A DNA stretch of 54,213 nt from Pseudolabrys sp. (GTDB lineage: Bacteria; Pseudomonadota; Alphaproteobacteria; Rhizobiales; Xanthobacteraceae): contig JADGGK010000014.1 in the NCBI GenBank assembly GCA_019689975.1, positions 1-54,213 on the forward strand, given 5' to 3'. A model generated the notes under the pieces. That model searched no databases. It was not told where the DNA came from and saw only the letters and a program-made list of their open reading frames with translations. Shown here in pieces: positions 1-7,351 of this stretch. Numbering within the stretch: the first letter of the stretch is position 1; every line of letters starts with the position of its first letter. The translations under genes were made by a program, and so were the position numbers.

Positions 1-61
1 CGCCCCGCGGGGGGGGGGCCCCCCGCCCGCGCCGCCCCCCCCGGGGGGGGGGCCCCCCGCG
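1..61. other. Low-complexity G/C runs at window start
   Basis: Alternating runs of six to nine G or C with almost no other bases. No gene, and nothing resembling an ordinary promoter. The far end of the window shows the same kind of sequence, so this is best read as an assembly or sequencing artefact at a contig end. The region upstream of the first gene is therefore unreliable. Confidence 0.7.
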
Positions 62-79
62 GCAGGGAGATTCAGCGAC

Positions 80-1360
80 ATGGATCCGGACGGCGGCGAC
101 ACGGCCAAAAACCCGACCGCTCCAGCCGGCGCGCCGCGGGCATCCCATTCCGCCAACATCCGCTTTTTGGCGCGCAGCGATCAGGGCGGACGGCCGGACG
201 GCACGCAGGTCATGGTCTTCAGGCGCCATGCCTTCATCGGCCATATGTTCTCGGACGGGATATCCGTCATCGACGTCGGCGACCCGCGGCATCCGACTCC
301 GGTCGCCTTTCTCGCCAATCCGCCGAATACGCGCTCACACCACATCCAGGTGCACGACGGCATCCTGCTGGCGGTGAACGGCGCCAATGTATGGGCGCTC
401 GCAAGGTTCGCGCGCCAGAAAGACTATTTCACCTCCTCCCTCGCCGACTCGCTGCGGGGCCAAAGCGGCGGCTTCGCCTCCGGTCTGCGCGTCTATGACG
501 TCTCGCGACCCGCCGCGCCGCGCGAGATCGCGTTCCTCGAGATTCCCGGCCTCGGTCTGCACCGCATCTGGTGGGTGGGCGACCGCTACGCCTATGCCTC
601 GGCGCATATCGAGGGCTTCATCGACCATATCATGGTCGCCATCGAGATCAGCGACCCGGCGCGGCCCCGGCTTGCCGGCCGCTGGTGGCTGCCCGGCATG
701 TGGCAAGCCGGCGGCGAACGTCCCACCTGGACCGGCCGGCGTTTTGCCGCGCATCACGCGATCACCGCCGGACACCTCGCCTACGGAGCATGGCGCGACG
801 GCGGGCTGACGGTGCACGATATCAGCGACCCCGCCCATGCCAGGCTCGTGAGCCATGTCAACTGGTCGCCGCCATTCGCCGGCGGCACGCATACGCCGCT
901 TCCGCTTCCCGGCCGCAACCTGCTGGTCGTGGCCGACGAAGCAACCTCGAATAATTGCGCCGACGGCCTCGCCTATACCTGGGTGCTCGACGTGCGCGCG
1001 CCGCACAATCCCGTCACCATCGCGACCCTGCCCACGCCGAACGAAGAGGACTTCTGCGGCAAGGGAGGAAAATTCGGACCGCACAATCTGCATGAAAATC
1101 GACCCGGCTCGCTGCAGAGCGAGACCTTGATCTTTGCGACCTACCATAATGCCGGGTTGCGGGTGTTCGACCTCTCCGATCCGTTCCGGCCCAAGCCGGC
1201 CGGCTATTATGTGCCGCCCCCGCCGGAACGGCTCGTCGACGCCCGCCCCGAGGCCGCGCGCGTGATCCAATCCTGCGACGTGTTCGTGGACAGGGACGGC
1301 GTGATGTACATGACCGACACCAATGCCGGCCTTTATATTCTTCAGTACGAGAATCCGTGA
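80..1360 (+). CDS. LVIVD-repeat beta-propeller protein
   Basis: A 426-residue protein of unknown function. It carries repeated LVIVD-type units (a hydrophobic strand, then D-x-[SG]-DP or a similar turn, then another strand) near residues 61-78, 136-155, 186-203, 242-259 and 360-376, which predicts a beta-propeller. No signal peptide or membrane segment is visible, so it is probably cytoplasmic. Histidine pairs recur near strand ends (HH at 88-89, HH at 225-226, GPHNLH at 334-339), which could line a central metal site; that is inference. It is first in a tight operon with an isomerase-like enzyme 9 bp downstream and then a Kelch protein. The sequence just upstream is artefactual, so the true start could lie further upstream. 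Confidence 0.8.
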   Translation: MDPDGGDTAKNPTAPAGAPRASHSANIRFLARSDQGGRPDGTQVMVFRRHAFIGHMFSDGISVIDVGDPRHPTPVAFLANPPNTRSHHIQVHDGILLAVNGANVWALARFARQKDYFTSSLADSLRGQSGGFASGLRVYDVSRPAAPREIAFLEIPGLGLHRIWWVGDRYAYASAHIEGFIDHIMVAIEISDPARPRLAGRWWLPGMWQAGGERPTWTGRRFAAHHAITAGHLAYGAWRDGGLTVHDISDPAHARLVSHVNWSPPFAGGTHTPLPLPGRNLLVVADEATSNNCADGLAYTWVLDVRAPHNPVTIATLPTPNEEDFCGKGGKFGPHNLHENRPGSLQSETLIFATYHNAGLRVFDLSDPFRPKPAGYYVPPPPERLVDARPEAARVIQSCDVFVDRDGVMYMTDTNAGLYILQYENP

Positions 1361-1369
1361 GTAACGACG

Positions 1370-2209
1370 ATGGCGGGAACCTTCGGACGTTTGGCCCTGC
1401 ACATGTGGACCATCGACACGACGCCGCTCGCCGAAGGTCTCGCGGCCGCCAAGGCGGCCGGCTACGACGCCGTCGAGCTGCGACGCACCGACTTCAAGCG
1501 CTGCTTCGAGGCCGGCATGAGCAACGGCCAGGTGGTCGAACTCATCCAGCGCAGCGGCATGCCGGTGGGCGTTCTCGGGGTCGAATACGGCTGGCTATTC
1601 GCCACCGGCGAGGAAAGCACCCGCCTGTTCGAGGTGTTCCGCGAGACGTGCGAAAACGCCGTCGCGCTCGATTGCACCATGCTGATGAGCGCGCCCGGCC
1701 AGTTCAACGGTCCGATCACGCAGGCGATCGAATACCTCAAGCGCGGCGCCGACATCGCCGGCGAATACGGGCTGAAGCTCGCCATCGAATTCAATTCGCA
1801 GCACGACGTGCTCAACCGTCTCGACGTCCTTCGACGCCTTCTCGAGGGTGCGAACAGGCCGAATTGCGGCTATTTGATTGATACCTACCATTTCGAGCGC
1901 TCAGGTGCGGGCGGTCGCGGCTTCGCCGAGCTGCCGGCCGACAAGATCTACTGCTTTCAATACAGCGACGTCCCGCCCGTCCCGGTGACCGGGGTACGGC
2001 GACCCACCGACCGCTTGCCGCCCGGCAAGGGCGTGGTGAAATGGCGCGAGGTGTTCGGCCTGCTCGCGGAAAAGCGCTATACCGGCTATCTCTCCTATGA
2101 AGCCCCCAATCCGGAATTATGGGCCCGACCGCCGATCGAGGTCGCGCGCGAGGGCCTCCTGCTCACCCGCCGACTCTTGAAGGAGGCGGTGCCCGGTTGC
2201 GTCAATTGA
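1370..2209 (+). CDS. Sugar phosphate isomerase/epimerase-like TIM barrel
   Basis: A 279-residue protein of the xylose-isomerase-like TIM-barrel (AP endonuclease 2) superfamily. Acidic residues in the expected order for the divalent-metal site are visible: Glu140 (LAIEF), Asp171 with His174 (IDTYHF), a polar residue at the CFQYSD strand (Gln197) and Glu244 (SYEA). Known members include hydroxypyruvate isomerase, ketose 3-epimerases and inosose isomerases; the substrate cannot be read from the sequence. The gene starts 9 bp after the LVIVD gene and is followed after 7 bp by the Kelch gene, so the three are almost certainly cotranscribed. There is no obvious Shine-Dalgarno before this ATG, so it may be translated by coupling with the gene in front. 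Confidence 0.82.
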   Translation: MAGTFGRLALHMWTIDTTPLAEGLAAAKAAGYDAVELRRTDFKRCFEAGMSNGQVVELIQRSGMPVGVLGVEYGWLFATGEESTRLFEVFRETCENAVALDCTMLMSAPGQFNGPITQAIEYLKRGADIAGEYGLKLAIEFNSQHDVLNRLDVLRRLLEGANRPNCGYLIDTYHFERSGAGGRGFAELPADKIYCFQYSDVPPVPVTGVRRPTDRLPPGKGVVKWREVFGLLAEKRYTGYLSYEAPNPELWARPPIEVAREGLLLTRRLLKEAVPGCVN

Positions 2210-2216
2210 GGCAAGC

Positions 2217-3239
2217 ATGTCAGTCGAAAACCTTCCGCTCTTCATGGGTCTGAACGACCCCTCGATCACCGACATCCCCAAGACGGTCGAGAAGCAGCGT
2301 TACATGACCAGCGTGGCGCCGCCGGCCGCGCATCCGGGCAGATGGCTCGAGCAGCCGCGCATGCCCGTTCCGACCGGCGAACATGCGGTCGTCGAATGTC
2401 AAGGCAAAATCCATGTGATCGCCGGTTATGCCCTGCGTCGCGTCGATCAGAATTTTCATCAGGTATTCGATCCGCAGACCGGTCAATGGTCGCTGAAGGC
2501 GCCCTACCCGATCGCTTGCAATCATGTCGCCGCCGCGTCCATCGGGCCGAGGATTTATACGTTCGGTGGCTTCATCGAGCAAAACCGTTGTCCGCATTCG
2601 AAATGCTTCGTCTATGACACGACCGCCGATCGATGGTCGCCGATCGCGCCGCTGAGCCGGCCGCGCGGGGCCGCCTCGGCGGTCGTGCTCGACGGAAGGA
2701 TCCATCTGCTCGGCGGCCGCGACGTGCGGTCCGTCGAATGGCACGAGGTCTATGATCCGGCCACGGACAAATACGTCATTCTCGCCGGCATGCGCGGCTC
2801 GACCGCGACGCAGCCCTTCGTCGGTCAGCGTGACCACATGGGGGTGGCGGTGGTCGACGGAGTGATCCACGCCATCGGCGGGCGTATGGATTCCTACGAC
2901 TTCAACACGGGTCTCAATGCCGTCTACGACCCGAAAAGCGACGCGTGGAGTTTCCGCGCCCCGTTGCCGACCCCGCGCAGCGGTCCCTCATGCGCCTATG
3001 TCAAAGGCAGGATCGTCGTCTTCGGCGGCGAGGCGACGGGCCGCGTATTCGGCACCAACGAAGCCTATGACCCGAAAACCGACCGCTGGGAGGCGCTGGC
3101 GCCGATGCGCGTGCCACGGCACGGCCTGCACGGCGCGACCTGCGCCGTCATCGACAATCGGATCCATGTGCCGGGCGGCGGACCGGTTCCCGGCGGGCAG
3201 GTGCAGGGCGCCTATCACGACGCCTTTCTGCTCGATTGA
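2217..3239 (+). CDS. Kelch-repeat beta-propeller protein
   Basis: A 340-residue Kelch protein. Glycine-doublet blades are visible as FGGF, LGGR, IGGR, FGGE and PGGG, each followed after roughly 20-30 residues by Tyr-Asp and a Trp or equivalent (for example VYDTTADRW, VYDPKSDAW, AYDPKTDRW). A degenerate first blade near AGYALRR gives about six blades. No signal peptide or anchor is seen, so it is probably cytosolic. The start is supported by GAGG five bases upstream of the ATG. It ends the operon begun by the LVIVD gene. Kelch folds bind proteins, sugars or small molecules, and some are enzymes (galactose oxidase, sialic acid mutarotase). The role here is unknown. Confidence 0.85.
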   Translation: MSVENLPLFMGLNDPSITDIPKTVEKQRYMTSVAPPAAHPGRWLEQPRMPVPTGEHAVVECQGKIHVIAGYALRRVDQNFHQVFDPQTGQWSLKAPYPIACNHVAAASIGPRIYTFGGFIEQNRCPHSKCFVYDTTADRWSPIAPLSRPRGAASAVVLDGRIHLLGGRDVRSVEWHEVYDPATDKYVILAGMRGSTATQPFVGQRDHMGVAVVDGVIHAIGGRMDSYDFNTGLNAVYDPKSDAWSFRAPLPTPRSGPSCAYVKGRIVVFGGEATGRVFGTNEAYDPKTDRWEALAPMRVPRHGLHGATCAVIDNRIHVPGGGPVPGGQVQGAYHDAFLLD

Positions 3240-3263
3240 TCATTGATCGGCCCGGCGGCGACA

Positions 3264-3296
3264 GGTCGCGGCGCCGAGCACCCCGACGCCGCGACC
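3264..3296 (+). terminator. Hairpin after the Kelch gene
   Basis: A perfect 10-bp stem (GGTCGCGGCG at 3264-3273 with CGCCGCGACC at 3287-3296) around a 13-base loop. It lies 25 bp beyond the Kelch stop and between converging genes. There is no T-tract, so this is a candidate terminator or mRNA-end stabiliser and not a certain intrinsic terminator. Confidence 0.45.
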
Positions 3297-3390
3297 CCGT
3301 GATTGCCTGGCTGAGGCGGGAGCGACATTAGCGACATTCCCGTCCCGCGGTCGATTGCCGCCGCGCCCCGTCCTCGTGATCGGCCGTCGG

Positions 3391-3897
3391 TCAGCGCGCC
3401 GGACGCAGCTCGAGACTGGCGACGCCGGCCGCGAGATTCACGCCGGTCTGACCTTGCACCGAGAGCGGCTGCAGCGCCACGGTCCGGTCGGAGCCGCCGA
3501 CCAGCACATTGGCACCGAGCCCCGCCCCCACGGTGGCCTCGGCGGTCGCCCCGGTATAGGTGCCGGCGAGCGCGCCAAAGCGGCGCGTGCTCGGCGCGTA
3601 GACGGCCCAGATCATTTCGCCGCCGGAGGTCGCGCCGATGTCCAGCCCGAATTTCGAGATCGAGCCGGTATAGACCTCGCGCGGACCCGGCTGAGAAGGC
3701 GTGAACATGCAGGTGACGTGTTTCTGCGACGCGATGATGGCGCCGATGCCGGCCGAGATGTCGCAGCTCAGCGTACCGACCTTCGTCCGCTCGACATTGG
3801 CCGCATGACGTGGCGCCCGTTGGGCTGAGCCGACGGTCGGCGCCGCCATCGTTGCAATGACCACAGCCAACGAAAGAGTCTTCAGAGACACGCGCAT
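3391..3897 (-). CDS. DUF992 family exported protein
   Basis: A 168-residue protein with a clear N-terminal signal peptide (hydrophobic stretch at about residues 7-22, cleavage near GSAQ). The mature part matches the DUF992 family common in Hyphomicrobiales: an early LSCDIS, a VTCMF strand giving a likely disulfide pair, and a glycine-rich hydrophobic C-terminal half. It is therefore a small periplasmic or outer-membrane-associated beta-rich protein of unknown function. GGGAG lies upstream of the ATG at a usable distance. It is transcribed alone, converging on the Kelch operon and lying downstream of the HWE kinase on the same strand with 123 bp between them. Confidence 0.85.
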   Translation of the reverse strand: MRVSLKTLSLAVVIATMAAPTVGSAQRAPRHAANVERTKVGTLSCDISAGIGAIIASQKHVTCMFTPSQPGPREVYTGSISKFGLDIGATSGGEMIWAVYAPSTRRFGALAGTYTGATAEATVGAGLGANVLVGGSDRTVALQPLSVQGQTGVNLAAGVASLELRPAR

Positions 3898-4020
3898 AGA
3901 GCTGGCTCCCTTTGTTTCCTTTGTGAATACTTGCCTACCAACGCAGAACCCGCCGCTCGGGTTCCACCCGGTTCCGCTTCGCCGCCGACGCCTGATGCCG
4001 CGCGAGGCGGCCTCGTCCGA

Positions 4021-5139
4021 TCAGCGCGCGGCGAGGATCTGCCGGTGCGGAATGCCGATGCGGCAATGCACGCCGTCCGGATCGAAGGTCAGTTCGACGC
4101 TCGCGTCGATGGCGCGCGGCAGGTTGCGTTCGATCACCATCGTCCCGAAGCCTTGCCGGCGACGCGGCTTGACCCTGGGCCCGTTCCGCTCATGCCAGTC
4201 GAGCTGCAGGCCGTAGCCCTCCTGGCCGTCACGACGTTCCCAGGTGATCGACAGGCGACCCTCGGGGATCGAGAGCGCGCCGTATTTGGCGGCATTGCTG
4301 GCGAGCTCGTGCAGGGCAAGTCCCAGATTCTGCGCCGCCTCGGGTTTGAGCGCGACCGCGGGACCGCAGATCGCTATCTGACTGCCGTTGCGGTCGAGAT
4401 AAACCGCAAGTTGCGATCGGATCAGTTCGTCGATCGAGGCCCCGTGCCAGCTCTCGCGCACGAGCAGATCGTGCGAGGCGGCGAGTGCCTGCAGCCGCGC
4501 GCCGAATTGGTCGAGAAAGGCGTCGATCGAGTCGGCGTGGCGGGCGGTCTGCCGCGCCATTCCCTGGATCACCGCGAGCAGGTTCTTCGAGCGATGCGTC
4601 AATTCGCGCAGCAACAGGCGCAGATGCGCCTCGCCCTCCTTGCGTTCGGTCACGTCCACGGCCGCGCATGCGAGTCCGACCACCATTCCCGCATCGTTGC
4701 GCAGCGGTTCGATGTGGAGATCGTGCCAGCGCATGCCCTGTGCCTCCTCGAGGGCGATTTCCATGCGCTTCGATTGTGCGCTCGCCAGCGCTTCGCGTTT
4801 GGCCGCAATGATCTGCTGGCCCACCTCGCGCGGCAGGATCTCATCGTCGGTGCGGCCGAGTATCTCCTCCACGGAGCGACCGAGCATGGCCTGGCTGATC
4901 GACGTGTAGCGGAGGTTGCGGTCCTGCGTATAGACAACGACCTGAGAACCGCGCAGCGCATTTTCATAGCGCGCGAAACGCGCCTGCAGCAGCCTCAGCT
5001 CGGACGCCTGCGCCTCGATCTGCTCCTTGAGCCGCTGGCATTCCGCCAGCAGCCTGGCCATCTCGGAATTTTCCGCCTCCGACATCTGACCTGCCATGGC
5101 GGCTCTGCGCTCGGATCCGGCCGTTCGCGCCTTGTCCAT
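4021..5139 (-). CDS. HWE/HisKA_2-family cytosolic PAS sensor histidine kinase
   Basis: A 372-residue histidine kinase. Order: a coiled coil (about 20-65), a PAS domain (about 65-165) ending in the PAC-like DVTERK, a phospho-acceptor helix with ELTHRSKN (His182), an N-box (HELASNAAKYGALS, about 277-290) and the WHERNGP motif (about 315) typical of HWE kinases. No membrane segment, so it senses a cytosolic cue. A longer reading frame runs to 5214 but begins with TTG; the ATG at 5139 has AGGA eight bases upstream and is preferred. The gene lies directly downstream of phyR on the same strand. HWE/HisKA_2 kinases are the known phosphodonors for PhyR, so it is a strong candidate for the general-stress input kinase. 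This pairing is inferred from position and family. Confidence 0.88.
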   Translation of the reverse strand: MDKARTAGSERRAAMAGQMSEAENSEMARLLAECQRLKEQIEAQASELRLLQARFARYENALRGSQVVVYTQDRNLRYTSISQAMLGRSVEEILGRTDDEILPREVGQQIIAAKREALASAQSKRMEIALEEAQGMRWHDLHIEPLRNDAGMVVGLACAAVDVTERKEGEAHLRLLLRELTHRSKNLLAVIQGMARQTARHADSIDAFLDQFGARLQALAASHDLLVRESWHGASIDELIRSQLAVYLDRNGSQIAICGPAVALKPEAAQNLGLALHELASNAAKYGALSIPEGRLSITWERRDGQEGYGLQLDWHERNGPRVKPRRRQGFGTMVIERNLPRAIDASVELTFDPDGVHCRIGIPHRQILAAR

Positions 5140-5251
5140 CGTCTCGGTCCTGAGGGCTCCCGCGAGAGCGGATGTCGGTGATCGTGATCCGCCACCCTCG
5201 CGACGGGCCCGCAAGGGCGACGCTGCAATCGAGCCGCGAGCCTATTCAATT

Positions 5252-5401
5252 CTGCATTGCTTCGCCACGCTCGCCGTGACGGGACAATTTGACCCACCAC
5301 CGTCATGGTGCAGGGCCCCGCAAACAGAGACGACGCGATCCGGGTCGGATCGTCGATTCTGGATTGCTCCGTCCCCGCTTCGCGCGCGCTCGCAGCGACG
5401 G
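5252..5401. repeat. Two decayed copies of a GTCATTGCGA-type interspersed repeat
   Basis: The gap between phyR and the HWE kinase (5140-5449, about 310 bp) contains two copies of one intergenic repeat. One runs 5252-5283, beginning CTGCATTGCTTCGCC and ending CGTGACGGG. The other runs 5359-5401, beginning CTGGATTGCTCCG and ending CGCAGCGACGGG. They match the better-preserved element at 52607-52644 and the copies near 8971 and 49657. No gene is seen in the gap. Confidence 0.6.
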
Positions 5402-5449
5402 GTCAACGCTCCGCCCCGCAGTCACGGGTCGATGCCGCCGAAATCCGCA

Positions 5450-6253
5450 TCAGCTCGCGCGCCGCTCGCGCCGGTGCGCATTGCGTTCGAAGAACAGCGC
5501 CTGACTGAGCACCGCGGAAACGGTCGTGGGTTGGAACGGCTTGGCGATGAGGAACGCCGGCTCCGGCCGTTCCCCGGTCAGGAACCGTTCGGGATAGGCG
5601 GTGATGAAGATGACCGGGACTTCGAACGACCGCAGCATCTCATTGACGGCGTCGAGTCCCGACGAGCCGTCGGCCAGTTGAATGTCGGCGAGAATGATGC
5701 CCGGCCGCCTGGCCTTGGCCAGGGCGACCGCTTCCTTGTGCGTTCTGGCAACGCCGAGGACGCGATGGCCGAGGCTTTCCACAAGGCTTTCGAGATCGAG
5801 CGCGATGAACGCCTCGTCCTCGATGATGAGCACGTCGGTGGCGATTTCCTGCGCGATCTCACGGCCCGCCTCCTCGACCAGCGCGCGCAGCCGCGGCACG
5901 TCGATGTCGAGCACCTTGGCGGCATCGTCTTCGGAAAGTCCTTCCAATGCGACGAGCAGAAAGGCCTGCCGCGGCATGGGCGAAATCTGGGAGAGATGCC
6001 GTTCGACGGGTTGCTCCGCCGCGGGCGCGGCGCTCGGTCCGCCGTTGACGGCAACCGAACTCCAGATCTTCGTGAACAGCCGATAAAGCGCGACCCGGGT
6101 GGACGCGCCGGTGTCGAGCAATTTCGGATCCTCGACGAGGGCCTCAAGCGTGGCCGCCACATAGGCATCCCCCGAAGCCTGGCTGCCCGAAAGCGCGCGC
6201 GCATAGCGGCGCAGATAGGGAAGATGCTGCGCAACTGCTTGAGATGTCGACAA
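5450..6253 (-). CDS. phyR: PhyR, anti-anti-sigma response regulator of the general stress response
   Basis: A 267-residue PhyR. The N-terminal half (about 1-135) is the EcfG-like sigma mimic without DNA-binding capacity (HLPYLRRYARALSGSQ at the start; SPMPRQAFLLVALEGLSEDDAA in the sigma4-like part is conserved). The C-terminal half is a receiver: acidic pair near 145-146 (IIEDEA), phosphorylated Asp190 (ILADIQL), Thr218 in FITAYPE (the FATGUY-type motif) and Lys238 (IAKPF). Phosphorylated PhyR binds NepR and frees EcfG. The start is TTG at 6253, preceded by GGGAGGG four bases away; starting there gives the length and N-terminus usual for the family. It is divergent from nepR-ecfG, with an EcfG-type promoter in the shared control region. 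Confidence 0.95.
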   Translation of the reverse strand: MSTSQAVAQHLPYLRRYARALSGSQASGDAYVAATLEALVEDPKLLDTGASTRVALYRLFTKIWSSVAVNGGPSAAPAAEQPVERHLSQISPMPRQAFLLVALEGLSEDDAAKVLDIDVPRLRALVEEAGREIAQEIATDVLIIEDEAFIALDLESLVESLGHRVLGVARTHKEAVALAKARRPGIILADIQLADGSSGLDAVNEMLRSFEVPVIFITAYPERFLTGERPEPAFLIAKPFQPTTVSAVLSQALFFERNAHRRERRAS

Positions 6254-6257
6254 TAAT

Positions 6258-6264
6258 CCCTCCC
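6258..6264 (-). promoter_or_regulatory. Ribosome binding site fixing the TTG start of phyR
   Basis: GGGAGGG read on the minus strand, four bases before TTG at 6253-6251. The reading frame stays open far upstream of this point, but the site and the family N-terminus (STSQAVAQHLPYLRR) both mark this TTG as the start. Confidence 0.75.
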
Positions 6265-6336
6265 GCTGCGTTGCAGACACGTGCCCTCGGCCGGCGGCAT
6301 CCGCAACCGATGCAGCCAGCATAGGACGGATCGGCC

Positions 6337-6361
6337 AACGCCGCATCCCCAAAAAAGTTCC
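6337..6361 (-). promoter_or_regulatory. EcfG-type promoter of phyR
   Basis: On the minus strand GGAAC (6361-6357) is followed after exactly 17 bases by GTT (6339-6337), preceded by C. This fits the alphaproteobacterial EcfG consensus GGAAC-N16/17-cGTT. It predicts a transcript start near 6330 and a leader of roughly 75 bases before the phyR TTG. Its -35 element lies back to back with that of nepR, nine bases away. Confidence 0.78.
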
Positions 6362-6370
6362 CAATCGCGG

Positions 6371-6395
6371 GGAACCTTCTGCCTCGTCACGGGTT
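6371..6395 (+). promoter_or_regulatory. EcfG-type promoter of nepR-ecfG
   Basis: GGAAC at 6371-6375 and GTT at 6393-6395, 17 bases between them, matches the EcfG consensus and would make the nepR-ecfG operon autoregulated. A transcript from here would have a leader of roughly 60 bases to the nepR ATG. GTTCCC (6357-6362) and GGGAAC (6370-6375) together form an inverted repeat, so the two -35 boxes share one symmetrical core. Confidence 0.8.
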
Positions 6396-6464
6396 TTGGA
6401 TGAACACCAGACGGGGGCTCGCGGCCGGCGACGCGAAGCGGGCGCGAGCATTACGGGAAGGGCG

Positions 6465-6698
6465 ATGAACGAGCGTAGCAAGCCACCGGCGCAGCAGGCA
6501 CAGATGGTGGAGTCCGCAGCAACCCGCACCAAGAAGCCGAATAACAAACCGGCCAAGCTGACGCGCGAGGTGCAGGCCCGTCTCGGGCAGCAGCTCCGCG
6601 CCATGTACGAGCAAGTGGTCAACCAAGGCGTACCGGAACGGTTCGCCGAACTCATCAACCGCATCGACGCCAAAGAAGACAAGGACAGGCAGCCGTAA
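6465..6698 (+). CDS. nepR: NepR family anti-sigma factor
   Basis: A 77-residue NepR. The C-terminal part holds the two short helices that clamp either EcfG or phosphorylated PhyR: LTREVQARLGQQLRAMYEQ (about 32-50) and VPERFAELINRI (about 56-67), joined by the conserved VVNQG. The N-terminus is polar and disordered, as is usual. The ATG at 6465 is chosen because of GGGAAGGG just upstream and the family length; the open frame extends to 6396 without a good site. The stop TAA overlaps the ATG of ecfG by one base (TAATG), so anti-sigma and sigma are translationally coupled. Confidence 0.95.
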   Translation: MNERSKPPAQQAQMVESAATRTKKPNNKPAKLTREVQARLGQQLRAMYEQVVNQGVPERFAELINRIDAKEDKDRQP

Positions 6699-7249
6699 TG
6701 CCCATGGACGAGTCAGTCCGGAAAGCCGTGCTTGCCGCGGTGCCCAGTCTCCGCGCCTTTGCCATCTCGCTGTGCGGGAACGTCGACCGGGCCGACGACC
6801 TGGTCCAGGAAACCCTGCTGCGGGCGCTTGCCAATATCGAGTCGTTCCAGCCCGGCACCAACATGTCCGCATGGCTGTTCACCATTCTTCGCAACCATTT
6901 CCGCTCCGAATACCGCAAGCGGCGTCGCGAGGTGGAAGACGGTGAGGGACGCTACGCCGAGACGCTCAAATCCCAGCCCGAACAGCCCGGACGGGTCGAG
7001 TTTCGCGAATTCCGCGAGGCGCTCGCCCAATTACCGCCCGATCAGCGCGAGGCCCTGATCCTGGTGGGCGCGTCCGGTTTCTCCTACGAGGAAGCCGCCC
7101 ATATTTGCGGCTGCGCCGTGGGAACGATCAAGTCGCGCGTCAACCGCGCCCGAACGCGGCTCGCCGAATTGCTGTCGATCAACAGCGCCGACGAGTTCGG
7201 CCCCGACGACCAGACGCGGGCCGTGTTGGCCGGAGGCGAACGGCCATAG
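6698..7249 (+). CDS. ecfG: EcfG-family general stress sigma factor
   Basis: A 183-residue ECF sigma factor of the EcfG group. Sigma2 spans about residues 10-80 and includes the core-binding and -10 recognition helices (DDLVQETLLRALANIESF, then SAWLFTILRNHFRSEYRKRRRE). Sigma4 spans about 105-160 (LPPDQREALILVGASGFSYEEAA, then the helix-turn-helix GCAVGTIKSRVNRARTRL). There is no extra C-terminal domain. It overlaps the nepR stop by one base and forms the output of the PhyR-NepR-EcfG switch, presumably recognising the two GGAAC-N17-GTT promoters in front of phyR and nepR. A second ATG two codons inside (6704) is an equally possible start. Confidence 0.96.
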   Translation: MPMDESVRKAVLAAVPSLRAFAISLCGNVDRADDLVQETLLRALANIESFQPGTNMSAWLFTILRNHFRSEYRKRRREVEDGEGRYAETLKSQPEQPGRVEFREFREALAQLPPDQREALILVGASGFSYEEAAHICGCAVGTIKSRVNRARTRLAELLSINSADEFGPDDQTRAVLAGGERP

Positions 7250-7317
7250 CGCGGGCGGCGCCGCAGCTTCCGCCTCAGACGCAAGGAACAAAGAGAGAGG
7301 ATCGGTGCCGCCTGCCT

Positions 7318-7350
7318 GAATATTCCCGAGGCAAGACCGGGATATTCCCG
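7318..7350. terminator. Imperfect hairpin between ecfG and the S41 protease gene
   Basis: GAATATTCCCG at 7318-7328 can pair with CGGGATATTC at 7338-7347 with one bulged base. It lies between two converging genes (ecfG ends at 7249, the protease gene at 7352). No T-tract is present. Candidate only. Confidence 0.3.
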
Positions 7351-7351
7351 C

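Noticed and set aside
6254-6682. Extension of phyR upstream of the TTG to an ATG near 6682
   Set aside because: It would run through both EcfG promoters and antisense to nepR, and the added residues match nothing in PhyR. The Shine-Dalgarno at the TTG fits the family start.
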